The position numbers and the translations under genes are program-made. Positions 7,952 through 16,899 of a stretch of 26,069 nt of DNA are shown here, in pieces. Position 1 is the stretch's first letter; each line of letters starts with the position of its first letter. The notes beneath the pieces are model-generated. The model had not been told where the DNA came from and made no database searches. It saw only the letters and a program-made list of their open reading frames with translations. The stretch is from JAIVJN01 sp036732565 (GTDB taxonomy: Bacteria; Acidobacteriota; Vicinamibacteria; Vicinamibacterales; UBA2999), in NCBI GenBank assembly GCA_036732565.1, contig DAINCF010000022.1, forward strand, positions 1 through 26,069. The letters run 5' to 3'.

Positions 7952-9802
7952 CTATTGCAGGGGAAACGTCATCCCGCCGTACGGATTGGTAATGCCGCGC
8001 GTCTGCTTCGGCCAACCGGTGCGCGTGATCTGCTCGAAGTACCGGCGCGCAGCGGTGGCATCCTCCGTCCAGTTCCACTGCCCGACCGGAGGCCTGGCAG
8101 GGTAGTCCTGGATCTGTTGGGCGATTACCGGGATTTCCGCCAGTGCCTCGCGGACGGTCGTCGTGAGCGGCGCCGTTCGATGCGGCTCGCCGCGAGCCCA
8201 GACGCGAAAGCCGAAATACGCGGCCGCGACGGCGCGGTGGAGGCGCGCGGTCAGCCGCGTCTGCTGAAAGTGCTGGAGCAGGTCACGATAGTCCCGCTCG
8301 GAGAGCGCCGATTGCGCGGCTTCGATGCGCGCCACCGACGCTTCCGCCAGGCGCACACCGTACGCCTTCTCTGTCAGCACGTCTTGCAGGACACCTGCAT
8401 CCATCCGCTCCTCGTCGTGCAGCCATCCACGCTGCAGGACCCATGGCACCTCGTCGAGCTGAGCCCCCTTGGGGGTCTTGGCCCACGGCGGCGCGAGTCG
8501 ATCGACGACGTCCTTCCAATAGTGCAGCTCGCGGTTGAGGTCGTGTCGGAGGAACACGATGGGTGGATCGAGCCACTTGCCGGACACATGACGCGCGTAG
8601 CTCGACGCGTAGGGGTCGTAGTCCAGCGCCGAGTGATTCGCCGTATTGGTGCCGAGCGTGTAGAGCGTGGAGGTGACGATGTCGAAGGCGTTGCGGAATG
8701 CGGCCTTCACGTGCGGCACTGAGGCAGCGCTGTAGCGCTTGGTGATGAAGGCGTCGTACACCTCCTCCGCCGTGACCTGCGCATCCTCCGCGAAGCGGGC
8801 CAAGGCGAAGAGATTGATCTCGGACGGCCGTCCGATGACGCGCGTCGTGCCATAGCGATCGGTGCGGGCGACGTAGCCGGTGACGTGCGGCCGCTTCAGC
8901 AGATCGCGTGCTCGCGCCAGGATGTGCTCCGGCCATGTATTGGCGATGATGCCCTGGCCGTTGAACTCCGCGCCGATGTCGAACTCGACGAGGGTGGGCC
9001 GTGCGATCGTGCCGGCGAAGAAGTCGTTCGGGTGCGTGAGGAAGAAGTCGTGCGGCGTCTCCTTCATCATCAGACGAATCTCGGGCCGCGCGAACTTCGC
9101 CACCGCGCCGACGATGCTGTCGTACTCCTCGTGGGTGTAAGAGAAAGTTCGTGCGTACAAGTTCAACCGTCGCTCGCCAACGACGACATCGGCAACGGCA
9201 TTGACGACGGCAGCCAGTTTGTCCTGGCTGGTCGGCAGCTTGGTCGAGTGCTGTCGCTCCGCCCGTGCGCCGGTCTCGATGAAGGTGAGGATGAGGCCAT
9301 CGACGCCGGGCACGAAGTCCAACAGATCGCGGTAGTCCTGCCGCAGCCACTCCCAGAACGCTGGATTGTCGAGGTCGATGGTGTTGCCGGGACCGGTGCG
9401 AAAGCGCGCGGGGTAGTAGTCGAGATCGTAAAGCGCGTGGTCCCAGAGGACCACCTCCTGAATGCCCGCGCTGTGTGCCGCCTTGAGGAGCCGCTGGACT
9501 TTGGCACGGCGTTCTGGCTCGCGAATCTCGCGCAGGTCGTTCACGAGCAGATGCGACAGTTGCAGGTGGTTGATCTGGTACGAGGGTGCGGCGGCGATCA
9601 CGGCGTCGGCGTCCGGCTCGCTGTCGGACAGAATCGTCCAGCCGCGGATCGGTTGATCGGCGCGCAATGGGCCGTGGCCGGATTGTCCGGAGGATCGTTC
9701 AGCAGGGCGTGCCGCGATGGTCGTGCGTGGGGCGATGACGCCAACGGTCATGGCGATCGCGAGCACACTTAGGACGTATTGAGGACGATAGAGAGGTCTC
9801 AT
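7952..9802 (-). CDS. Secreted glycoside hydrolase-like protein (distant GH67/alpha-glucuronidase type)
   Basis: 616-residue exported protein. ATG 9802 gives a signal peptide (MRPLYRPQYVLSVLAIAMTVGVIAPRTTIA would be residues 1-30; the hydrophobic core is about 9-24) and is preceded by GGAAAG. The frame stays open to 10300, but that extension is a shadow of the receptor gene. The middle reads as a TIM barrel: EVVLWDHALYDLDYYP, FVPGVDGLILTFIETG, RLNLYARTFSY, IRLMMKETPHDFF, VEFDIGAEFNGQG and VTGYVARTDRYGTTRV look like successive strands ending in acidic residues. The C-terminal third is helical. The EF-x-GQG-x-W-P stretch is what suggests GH67. Catalytic residues are not assigned. It lies 22 bp after the TonB receptor and is almost certainly co-transcribed with it. 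Confidence 0.88.
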   Translation of the reverse strand: MRPLYRPQYVLSVLAIAMTVGVIAPRTTIAARPAERSSGQSGHGPLRADQPIRGWTILSDSEPDADAVIAAAPSYQINHLQLSHLLVNDLREIREPERRAKVQRLLKAAHSAGIQEVVLWDHALYDLDYYPARFRTGPGNTIDLDNPAFWEWLRQDYRDLLDFVPGVDGLILTFIETGARAERQHSTKLPTSQDKLAAVVNAVADVVVGERRLNLYARTFSYTHEEYDSIVGAVAKFARPEIRLMMKETPHDFFLTHPNDFFAGTIARPTLVEFDIGAEFNGQGIIANTWPEHILARARDLLKRPHVTGYVARTDRYGTTRVIGRPSEINLFALARFAEDAQVTAEEVYDAFITKRYSAASVPHVKAAFRNAFDIVTSTLYTLGTNTANHSALDYDPYASSYARHVSGKWLDPPIVFLRHDLNRELHYWKDVVDRLAPPWAKTPKGAQLDEVPWVLQRGWLHDEERMDAGVLQDVLTEKAYGVRLAEASVARIEAAQSALSERDYRDLLQHFQQTRLTARLHRAVAAAYFGFRVWARGEPHRTAPLTTTVREALAEIPVIAQQIQDYPARPPVGQWNWTEDATAARRYFEQITRTGWPKQTRGITNPYGGMTFPLQ

Positions 9803-9824
9803 CGATGCTTTCCGCGCGGCAGGC

Positions 9825-12800
9825 TCACCAGTCGTAGCGCACGCCGATCTGCCAGCTGCGGTTGCCGTTCGTGGAGAGGACGCGTCCGAAGGTGTCGGGC
9901 GTGGCCATCGACACGGTCGGCGTGCCAGCGTAGTGGGTGTTGAACAGGTTGAACATCTCGAGCCGCACTTGCGCTCGCTGAGAGCCGAAGGTGCGAATCG
10001 ATCGGACCAGCGCAAAGTCGACCGAGAACGCATCGTCGTAGCGGAAGCGATTCCGCGGTTGAGTGCTGGCGCCACCGACCGGGACGCATTGCGCGGTTGC
10101 TCCAGGTTGGCCGCACGTAGTCTGGTCGAACGCGCCGATCGGGATGTAAATCGTGGACGTATCGGCCGGCACGCGTGGGAAGCCGTCGATCTGCGTCCCG
10201 AGCACGCTTGGGTCAGCCATGCTCGCGCGGTCCTGCCCCGAGCCGTCGAGATTGCAGTCGCCGCCGTTGGCGCTGCACAAGATGCTGAACGGCACGCCAT
10301 CGCGGTACGACGCCGAGCCGGAGAGCGACCAGTCGTTGATCAGCGCGCCGACGATACCCGGACGTTCCTTCCATGGCAGTTGATACGATCCATTCACGCT
10401 CGCGACATGCCGCATGTCGAACCGCGACGGTCCGTACAGATCGGCCTTGCGTAGCGCCATCCCCGCCTCGCGGTCGACGAGAAACGTCCGGTCGGCGCTC
10501 TCGTCCATCGACAGATAGTTGTCGCCGCTGCCGAATCCTGGATCCGAGGCCATGTCCAACGCCTCGGACCAGGTGTACGACACCTGGAACTGCAGGCCGG
10601 CGGAGAAGCGTCGTTCGAAGCTCGCTTGCAGTCCCTTGTAGTTGCCTTCGGACGCGTTGGCCAGCCGGCTGATGTTGGCGACGGTCGGATCCGGCCGTCG
10701 AGCCTGGCGGTTGGCGAACGTCGCATCCGCGGTCGGCACCGCGCGGTTGAGGATCAGCGTGGCCGCCACGTCACGCGACGCCGTGCCCACATACGACACG
10801 CGCACCGCGGATGTGCGTCCAATGCGACGCTCCACCGTGGCGTTCCAGGTGTGAACGCGGCCCATGTGGAAATCGGGATCCACCTCGCTCCGTGCCACGG
10901 GACCTGATTGAATCTGTCCCGAGTTGGGGCCGAGAGTCTCGACGCGCAGCGGTTCGGTGGTCGGCAAGAGCGTGACCGTCCGGATATGCGGCTCCTGGAA
11001 CTGGAGCGATCGCAGGAAGAAGAAGTTCACGCGGTCGTACGAGAGGCCATACGCCCCGCGCACCACCCACAGCCCGTTGCCTTGAATATCCCAGACCGCT
11101 CCGATCCGAGGCGCCGGCTTGAACCAGTCGTCGCCGTAGCCGAAGTCGGTCAGGGCGTCCTTCTCCTTCCATGCCGTGAGCGATTCGAAGCGCAGTCCGA
11201 GGTTGAGCGTCAGGTTGTGCCGCACCCGGAAGTCGTCTTGGAGGAACAGCGCGAGATCCCACACGCGGAAGTTGCGCTCGGCGTCACCGATCGCGAGCGT
11301 GTAGGACGTCGGCGTGCCAGCCAGGAAGTTCTCGATGCTGCTGCGGCCGTAGCCAGTGCCGAACGCGACCGTGCCGCGCAGGTTGTCGCTCTGCACGCCG
11401 TTGTTGAAGGTCCGATGAAGATCGTAGCCAACCTTGTAGGCATGGCGTCCGCGACTATGTGTCACCGACCCGGTGGCCTGCACGTCGTAAAGCTTGCGAG
11501 TGATCGGGTACTGCACCGACTGTGACCCGAGCGTGCCGAATCCGGCCACGGTGATGGTGGGGAAGTCCTCGAAGCCTTCTTCGGTCGGCAATCCGAGCTG
11601 ACGATAGGCATACCCGAATCGAGCCTCGCCCAGAGTCGAGGGCGAGAGCACCCGCGTCACCGACGCGCCGCCGGTGTGCGCGCGATCGATGATGTCGCCC
11701 CCGTTGCCGCGAAACACTCGTGAGATCTTGTAGTCCTGGTTGCGGAAGTCGTAGCGACCCATCAGCTTGGTCGCGTCACTCCAGTTGACGTCCACGCGGC
11801 CGAACGGGTTGGGCGTGTTGTACTTGAACGGCACGTTCGCCTGATAGCGGCGCGGGTTGATCTCCGCGCGGTTCGGGAGCGGATAGAGCGCGAGCCACTC
11901 GCCGACGATGCGGTCACCCGCAGCGGATCCGGTATTGACCGCGCGCTCGGTTGGCAGCGGCACCGTGCCCGTGGTCGAGTTCGCGCCGCGGCGCACGTTG
12001 TTCTCGAACATCCCGAAGAAGAAGACGCGATTGCGCACGATCGGGCCGCCGGCCGTGGCGCCATACAGGTGCGTGCTGAAGTCCGCGAAGCAGCCACCGG
12101 CGGGAGCAGAGGTCAGACCGAGGTTTTGATCGGCTGTGCACTTTCGCGCCTGCACCTCCGTGCCTGCCGATTGAAAGCGCTCGTTGTCGTAGAAATATTC
12201 GAACGCCGATCCGTGGAACAGGTTCGTGCCCGATTTGCTGATCGCACGGACCTGCGCGCCGCCGGCCCGGCCGAACTCCGCGTTGAAATTGGCCGTCAGG
12301 ACCTCGAACTCGCGCACGCCCTCCACGCTGACCGCCGTGCGATAGTCGTTGTCCTCGGGATCGATGTTCGAGATGCCGTCGAGCTCGTAGTTGGTCGATC
12401 GCGCGGTGGTGCCGTTCGCAACCACGTCCCCGCCGCCTGAGCCGAGGAACGCCCGTCCGAATCGTCCACCAGGCGTCGCAACACCGGGCGCCTTCGTCGC
12501 CACGCTGTACACGTTTCGACCGGTCGCGTTGACCGTCGCAATCGGGATCTCCTTCAGCGTTGTCTCTTCGTAGAGCCGCCTCAGCTCCGATCGTGTCGTC
12601 TGCACTGGCGACGGAGCGGCCTCCACTGTGACCGTCTCAGCAATGGGCGCGACCGTGAGCTCGAAGTCGATGGCCACCGCATCGTTGACGCGGACCGTGA
12701 CGCCTTGTTGGACGGAGGTCCGAAAGCCGCTGAGCTCGGCCTGGATGTCGTAGGTGCCCGAGGGTAGGTAGGGAAGGCGATAGAGGCCGTCGCTGGTTGT

Positions 12801-13001
12801 GATGGCCACCAGTGACGTCGCGGTCGCCGTGTTGGTCGCGGTGATCGTGACGCCTTGCAGCACCCCGCCTTGCGCGTCGCGCACGCGACCTTCCACGGTG
12901 CCGGTGATGACCTGTGCGACCGCGGCGCCGCTGGCGATGGCCAGCGCGACGCCCACCAAGGCCGCACGCCGCCACTGTCGGGAGAGAAGTTGAGCCGCCA
13001 T
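9825..13001 (-). CDS. TonB-dependent receptor with carboxypeptidase-regulatory domain (Oar/SusC-like)
   Basis: 1058-residue outer-membrane receptor for energy-dependent uptake of large solutes. The signal peptide is residues 1-29 (ends AAVAQ). A carboxypeptidase-regulatory-like beta domain follows at 32-115 (VEGRVRDAQGGVLQGV..., SGTYDIQAELSGF). The plug is at about 120-265 (NYELDGISNIDPEDND, FNAEFGRAGGAQVRAISKSGTN) and the remainder is a long beta-barrel with repeated aromatic strand ends. It closes in WQIGVRYDW, the C-terminal aromatic signal read by the BAM machinery. The length is typical of the large acidobacterial receptors. No Shine-Dalgarno is visible; a hairpin lies just before ATG 13001. 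The hydrolase gene follows by 22 bp, so a glycan or glycoside ligand is likely but unproven. Confidence 0.95.
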   Translation of the reverse strand: MAAQLLSRQWRRAALVGVALAIASGAAVAQVITGTVEGRVRDAQGGVLQGVTITATNTATATSLVAITTSDGLYRLPYLPSGTYDIQAELSGFRTSVQQGVTVRVNDAVAIDFELTVAPIAETVTVEAAPSPVQTTRSELRRLYEETTLKEIPIATVNATGRNVYSVATKAPGVATPGGRFGRAFLGSGGGDVVANGTTARSTNYELDGISNIDPEDNDYRTAVSVEGVREFEVLTANFNAEFGRAGGAQVRAISKSGTNLFHGSAFEYFYDNERFQSAGTEVQARKCTADQNLGLTSAPAGGCFADFSTHLYGATAGGPIVRNRVFFFGMFENNVRRGANSTTGTVPLPTERAVNTGSAAGDRIVGEWLALYPLPNRAEINPRRYQANVPFKYNTPNPFGRVDVNWSDATKLMGRYDFRNQDYKISRVFRGNGGDIIDRAHTGGASVTRVLSPSTLGEARFGYAYRQLGLPTEEGFEDFPTITVAGFGTLGSQSVQYPITRKLYDVQATGSVTHSRGRHAYKVGYDLHRTFNNGVQSDNLRGTVAFGTGYGRSSIENFLAGTPTSYTLAIGDAERNFRVWDLALFLQDDFRVRHNLTLNLGLRFESLTAWKEKDALTDFGYGDDWFKPAPRIGAVWDIQGNGLWVVRGAYGLSYDRVNFFFLRSLQFQEPHIRTVTLLPTTEPLRVETLGPNSGQIQSGPVARSEVDPDFHMGRVHTWNATVERRIGRTSAVRVSYVGTASRDVAATLILNRAVPTADATFANRQARRPDPTVANISRLANASEGNYKGLQASFERRFSAGLQFQVSYTWSEALDMASDPGFGSGDNYLSMDESADRTFLVDREAGMALRKADLYGPSRFDMRHVASVNGSYQLPWKERPGIVGALINDWSLSGSASYRDGVPFSILCSANGGDCNLDGSGQDRASMADPSVLGTQIDGFPRVPADTSTIYIPIGAFDQTTCGQPGATAQCVPVGGASTQPRNRFRYDDAFSVDFALVRSIRTFGSQRAQVRLEMFNLFNTHYAGTPTVSMATPDTFGRVLSTNGNRSWQIGVRYDW

Positions 13002-13003
13002 TG

Positions 13004-13021
13004 GCGGTCAAAGTAGACCGC
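13004..13021 (-). promoter_or_regulatory. Inverted repeat at the TonB receptor start
   Basis: GCGGTC-N6-GACCGC, a perfect 6-bp inverted repeat ending 2 nt before the receptor ATG at 13001. A second short stem, CCGCC-ATT-GGCGG (12995-13007), overlaps the start codon itself. The position between the MBL gene and the receptor, with no ribosome site in sight, suggests an operator or a translation-controlling structure. No experimental or comparative support is available. Confidence 0.35.
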
Positions 13022-13054
13022 ACGGCCTCGGAAGTCAACGCGTCGAGGCTACCG

Positions 13055-14641
13055 TCAGCCTTTGCGCACGCGCTCGGGGATGACGCGCTCGCCCTGCAGC
13101 TTGAACGCGTAGGCTTCCTTCATGTCTTCCTTACCCGAGTACGTGAAGACCAACAGTCGCTGGCCATCCGTTCTGACCTTGACGATGCCGAAGGCCTTAC
13201 GGCTGAACGCGAACCACTCGCCCGCCCGTTTGCTGCGCTGCGTCTTGTGCTTGACCGCTTTGGGGTCGTTGACGACCCAGCCCTCGAGCTTGAAGAACGC
13301 GGCCATTTCGGTGACCAGGATCAGCGGCTCATCCAAGGTGGGGCGTCCCTGCTTGCTCAACGCCCCGACCAAGGTCGCGCGCGGGTGAATGTACTCCGTC
13401 CGCTCATTTTCGTCGCCCGACGAGATCACCGATACGGCCGGTGACACGGCCCTGAGGAACGGAACCGAGAAGTCCGCGGCGCCGTGGTGCGGCACCTTGA
13501 AAATTTCAGAGGTGAGATCCAAATCACCTTTCGTGTGGGCGGCCGTCAGGACGGTTTCGGACTCTTCGTTCAGATCGCCGGCGAACAAGAATCGGCAGTT
13601 GCCGTAGCGCAGCCGGAGGATGACCGAATGCCCGTTGATCGTGTGCGAATCGGACAACCCTCGAAACAGGATCTGCGAGGTCCCGGGTTCACGTTCCACT
13701 TTCGGCGTTGGCTTGCCGAGGAACAGCAGCGCCGGCTTGCCGCCGACTTTGTGCTCCAGGGGACCCAGGATCTCGACCTGGATGTCCTCCTTCGCGAGGA
13801 AATCGAAGGCGTCGTTCGGGGCCGCCGTGCCGCTCAGGGGCCGTGACAGACGCCGGAACTCGATGGCGCCCTTCTTCTTCCACGCGCGCAGCGCTCCCCG
13901 CCAGGCCTTGAAGTACTGGTTCATGTCATCGGGGCTGGCCGCGGAGACGTCCTTCACGAGCTCGGTCACGTAGGTCCGGCCGGCTTGCGTCTTCGTTGCA
14001 CCGAACATGTCGCGCGTCTTGCGGTTCTTGCCCGACTTCAATTTCTCTGGACGCTTCACCAGTCCGTTGTGGTAGACGCGCTTCGGGTGGATGAAGAGAC
14101 GCTTCTTCTTGTCTTCGCCGAAGTTCACACCCGTGAACTTCTCAGACTCGAAGATCTCCGTGAGCCCGGAGAAATGGTCGGCGTCGCCGTGCGTCACGAC
14201 GATGCAGTCGATGGACTTGCGTCTGGCGTCGGAGGTGCCTCGAAAGCGGGCGGCTAGATAGCGCGCGAACAGCTGATTGTCGCCGCCGTCCACCAGCATG
14301 ACCCGTCCCTGCGGCGTTTCGATGAGCGCGGCGTCGCCCTGCTGAACATCGACGAAATCGACCTTCAACACGCCCGGCTTCGCCGGGTTCCTGGTGACGA
14401 TGTCATCGAGCTTCAGGCCGCTGGATTTCGAGGGCGGCCGGATGAATCCCGGCTGGTCGTCCACGGTCGACTTGTCCTTGCCGGTGATGAGGACGCCGAT
14501 TTCCACCTTCAGCGTGCCACTCGATTTGCCGAGCACACGGACCGGGTCGCCCCAGGCGAGCGTCGCGACGACTCTGCCGCCTGTCGGTGCGCTGAAGACG
14601 TTCACCAGATCGACCGCGATTTCTCCTTCGAATGCCGCCAT
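13055..14641 (-). CDS. ComEC/Rec2-like MBL-fold hydrolase, soluble, with N-terminal SH3-like domain
   Basis: 528-residue cytoplasmic-looking protein with no signal peptide and no membrane segments. Residues 1-65 form a small beta domain (EIAVDLVNVFSAPTGGRVVATLAWGD...) of bacterial SH3 appearance. A metallo-beta-lactamase domain follows. It has VDFVDVQQGDAALIETP (94-110), MLVDGG, the metal motif THGDADH (150-156), AGDLNEE (354-360), VPHHGA (383-388) and a late HPRATL (419-424). These match the C-terminal hydrolase domain of the DNA-uptake protein ComEC, but the transmembrane competence channel is absent. A positively charged insert (about 178-215, KKKRLFIHPKR..., KLKSGKNRKTRD) could contact nucleic acid. 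The ribosome site GAGGTGA lies 5 nt before ATG 14641. It precedes the TonB receptor by 53 bp. A nuclease or nucleotide phosphodiesterase role is inference. Confidence 0.9.
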   Translation of the reverse strand: MAAFEGEIAVDLVNVFSAPTGGRVVATLAWGDPVRVLGKSSGTLKVEIGVLITGKDKSTVDDQPGFIRPPSKSSGLKLDDIVTRNPAKPGVLKVDFVDVQQGDAALIETPQGRVMLVDGGDNQLFARYLAARFRGTSDARRKSIDCIVVTHGDADHFSGLTEIFESEKFTGVNFGEDKKKRLFIHPKRVYHNGLVKRPEKLKSGKNRKTRDMFGATKTQAGRTYVTELVKDVSAASPDDMNQYFKAWRGALRAWKKKGAIEFRRLSRPLSGTAAPNDAFDFLAKEDIQVEILGPLEHKVGGKPALLFLGKPTPKVEREPGTSQILFRGLSDSHTINGHSVILRLRYGNCRFLFAGDLNEESETVLTAAHTKGDLDLTSEIFKVPHHGAADFSVPFLRAVSPAVSVISSGDENERTEYIHPRATLVGALSKQGRPTLDEPLILVTEMAAFFKLEGWVVNDPKAVKHKTQRSKRAGEWFAFSRKAFGIVKVRTDGQRLLVFTYSGKEDMKEAYAFKLQGERVIPERVRKG

Positions 14642-14726
14642 CGCGTCACCTCATCGAGCATCTTCCGTCACCGAAGTTGCATTGCGGCGACGAACCCGAC
14701 GGGTGTCGGCGACACCGACGGTTCGA

Positions 14727-15674
14727 TCACTGACGCCGCGTTTCCTCCGTGAGCTGATAGCTGTGCAGCAGATCCTGATAACCGTTCATCGCCAGACGCG
14801 TCGACATCTCGGTGCCGCCATGCGACGCGAGGTGCCAGGTTTGCTTGGGCACGTACACGATGTCGCCCTGGTCGGCGAGGAATACGGGCAGCGAGCCGAT
14901 GCGATAGCGAATCTGACCCTCGAGGATGAACCAGAACTCCGCCGACTCCTCGTGGAAGTGCCCCTTGTTGGTTGGCGCCGGCTCCGGAATCGGCTTGCCG
15001 CGGATGATGTTGGCGACCGCGCGATCGTCGGCGATGAAACGGCGCGTCTTGTCGCTGCCGGCGACCACTTGACTGAAGTCGACGAACGGCTTGTTGGCGG
15101 CGTCATACGAGCCCTTGCCGCTGATCCGGACCTTGACGAAGTCGAAACCTGGCAGCGGCGTCGGCGTCTCATCGGCCGGATACATCGTCGTCGCGCCGGC
15201 AATGTTGACCTCGAGACGTAGTGACGGCGTGTCGCCGATCGTTTCAAGGCTGTAGACGTTCCGATAGGGGACCTGGACCAGGAATCCCTTGGAGGCGACG
15301 AACGGTTCCTGGCCTTCGATGGTGAAACGGATCTGCCCGTCCTGCACGATCCACCAGGCGCGCGTGTCGGGATGGAACCGCCGAGGCGTTTTGGTGCCCG
15401 GCGCCATGGAGATGTACTCGGCGCGCAGGGTGCTGTCGCTGACGATGGTTTCCGTCCAGTTCGCCTGACCCTTGTGGGCGGCCTGCAGCTCTTTCAGCTT
15501 CCAGTGCGGCCGATGCGGCGGGACCCACGTGTTGGGCTGCACGGGCATGGGCGCCCACGCCTGCATCTCCGGCTGCCCCTGCTGGCCCAGGACTTTGTCG
15601 TCCTGCCCGGGAAGTGCCGAACAGACGCCCAACGTGCCCATCGCGACGACGGCCATTCGTCTCAGCAATCGCAT
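14727..15674 (-). CDS. Exported bicupin-domain protein
   Basis: 315-residue protein with an N-terminal signal (residues 1-23, MRLLRRMAVVAMGTLGVCSALPG) and two cupin barrels. The second (about 215-300) has a complete metal set: H239, H241, E246 (GHFHEESAEFWFILEGQIRYRIG would span 238-260) and H281 (KQTWHLASHG). The first (about 80-165) has lost most ligands and keeps only H101 in RRFHPDTRAWWIVQDG, so it may be structural. Possible activities are a dioxygenase, isomerase or ligand-binding role; sequence alone does not decide. AGAGGAGCAGG lies just before ATG 15674. A small palindrome, CCACGG-TCGAT-CCGTGG at 15726-15742, sits upstream and may be an operator. The MBL gene starts 85 bp downstream in the same direction. 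Confidence 0.9.
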   Translation of the reverse strand: MRLLRRMAVVAMGTLGVCSALPGQDDKVLGQQGQPEMQAWAPMPVQPNTWVPPHRPHWKLKELQAAHKGQANWTETIVSDSTLRAEYISMAPGTKTPRRFHPDTRAWWIVQDGQIRFTIEGQEPFVASKGFLVQVPYRNVYSLETIGDTPSLRLEVNIAGATTMYPADETPTPLPGFDFVKVRISGKGSYDAANKPFVDFSQVVAGSDKTRRFIADDRAVANIIRGKPIPEPAPTNKGHFHEESAEFWFILEGQIRYRIGSLPVFLADQGDIVYVPKQTWHLASHGGTEMSTRLAMNGYQDLLHSYQLTEETRRQ

Positions 15675-15819
15675 GACCTGCTCCTCTCACGCTCGATTAT
15701 CGACTGCGCGGGAGTCTACACCGGTCCACGGTCGATCCGTGGTCGACTCCGGGTCGTGCCCCGCCCAGACTCCTGTCAGACCGCGCGGGGATTTCGGCGC
15801 CGCGCGGCTGCGCGAAAAA

Positions 15820-16146
15820 ATGTCGAGCTGTGCAGTTGTGTTGGGTGCAACGCTGGACCGTCGTTTGCCACCAGCTCTACAGGAGGCCCGCGACGGCGAC
15901 CGCAGGACGCCGGGCGGGAACGGCATGGCGATTCACGACGCGATCGAGCGCCATTCGGCGACGTTGGTGGTGCAGGACGCGGCAGTTGGACTGGCCCTCA
16001 GGCTCGACACGGGAGCCATGGATTTTCGCCGAGCCTGGATCCGGGACCTGGGACGGCTGGCGCGGATCTATCGGGACGACTGGGTGATCAGCGCCTACGC
16101 CGTCCAGATCATTCGTCAACTCCGTGGGCAGTTACCGATCACATGA
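15820..16146 (+). CDS. Possible small hypothetical protein
   Basis: 108-codon frame. The N-terminal 35 residues are uncertain. From the internal ATG 15925 (MAIHDAIERHSATLVVQDA...) the composition becomes that of a normal helical protein (RAWIRDLGRLARIYRDDWVISAYAVQIIRQLRGQLP) with GC-rich third codon positions. If the internal start is right, the product has 73 residues and no export signal. I recognise no family. It is convergent with the gene ending at 16309. It could also be non-coding. Confidence 0.38.
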   Translation: MSSCAVVLGATLDRRLPPALQEARDGDRRTPGGNGMAIHDAIERHSATLVVQDAAVGLALRLDTGAMDFRRAWIRDLGRLARIYRDDWVISAYAVQIIRQLRGQLPIT

Positions 16147-16183
16147 GAGTGCGACGAAAAACGGTGTGGACTTGGTGTCACCC

Positions 16184-16203
16184 CTCGCGACTCACGTCGC
16201 GAG
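16184..16203. terminator. Hairpin between convergent genes, possible bidirectional terminator
   Basis: CTCGCGA-N6-TCGCGAG, a perfect 7-bp stem, in the 162-bp gap between the frame ending at 16146 and the minus-strand gene ending at 16309. It has no U-tract on either side, so any termination role is uncertain. The rest of the gap shows nothing else. Confidence 0.3.
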
Positions 16204-16308
16204 CTCGCTGAGCGTGTTGGGGCGGCGCAGAGCCACGATCGCGAGGCTCTCAACTTGTCGGTTGAGCGGGCCCTGGTCCGCCTCGAGGCGGACCCACGAG
16301 CCATTCTG

Positions 16309-16674
16309 TCAACGATAGCTCGAACAGACCTTCGACTGGCCTTCCTTCAGGTCTCGCATCAGCGCATCGAGCTTCTGAAGGACTGGATCGGATTTCGCCT
16401 GCTCCGCGGCGATCGGGCGCTCGGGCACGACCAGGAGCGTGGCGCCGTCCGGTCCGTAATAGGTGTGAGGCGCGTGCGTGAAGCGGTTGATGTCGGGCCT
16501 CAAGGCCAGCACTGCGACGCTGCCTGCCTTGTCGTAGAAGACCTCAATGCGCGCGAAGTCGCCTTGTCCGAACTGCGACGCACAGATCTTCTTCAACACG
16601 TCGGGCCGCGGCTCCTTCTGCGGGGCGGGCGCGAGCCACAGGACGGCTGCGAGCACGAAGGTAATGCCGGTCAT
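16309..16674 (-). CDS. Small secreted hypothetical protein
   Basis: 121-residue exported protein from ATG 16674; a TTG at 16683 would add three residues. The signal peptide is residues 1-18 (MTGITFVLAAVLWLAPAP). The mature part includes RPDVLKKICASQFGQGDFARIEVFYDKAGSVAVLALRPDINRFTHAPHTYYGPDGATLLVVPERPIA as one compact alpha/beta region. Two cysteines, one near the start of the mature chain (KKICASQ) and one near the end (SKVCSSYR), could form a disulfide in the periplasm. I recognise no named family. Confidence 0.72.
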   Translation of the reverse strand: MTGITFVLAAVLWLAPAPQKEPRPDVLKKICASQFGQGDFARIEVFYDKAGSVAVLALRPDINRFTHAPHTYYGPDGATLLVVPERPIAAEQAKSDPVLQKLDALMRDLKEGQSKVCSSYR

Positions 16675-16899
16675 CGGGCCCAATAGTACCGCCCTCGGAA
16701 GCCGAGATGTTCAGTCACGTTGTCGGTGAGCTCGAGGGGCAGATCGATCACAACCGGGGCCTCCAACCCAGTCAACATCACTTCGCGAGTCGTCCATGTC
16801 GGCGTCTAGCGCGACCAGACGCCCTATGTGCCTATGTTGATCTCGTGGCAGCCGCTCAACAATCTGAGGCTGAGCGACGTCTTAAACGGACGGAGGTGA

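Noticed and set aside
9803..10300. N-terminal extension of the GH67-like gene up to 10300
   Set aside because: The extra 166 residues are a low-complexity shadow of the TonB receptor's 3' end. ATG 9802 has a ribosome site and opens a signal peptide.
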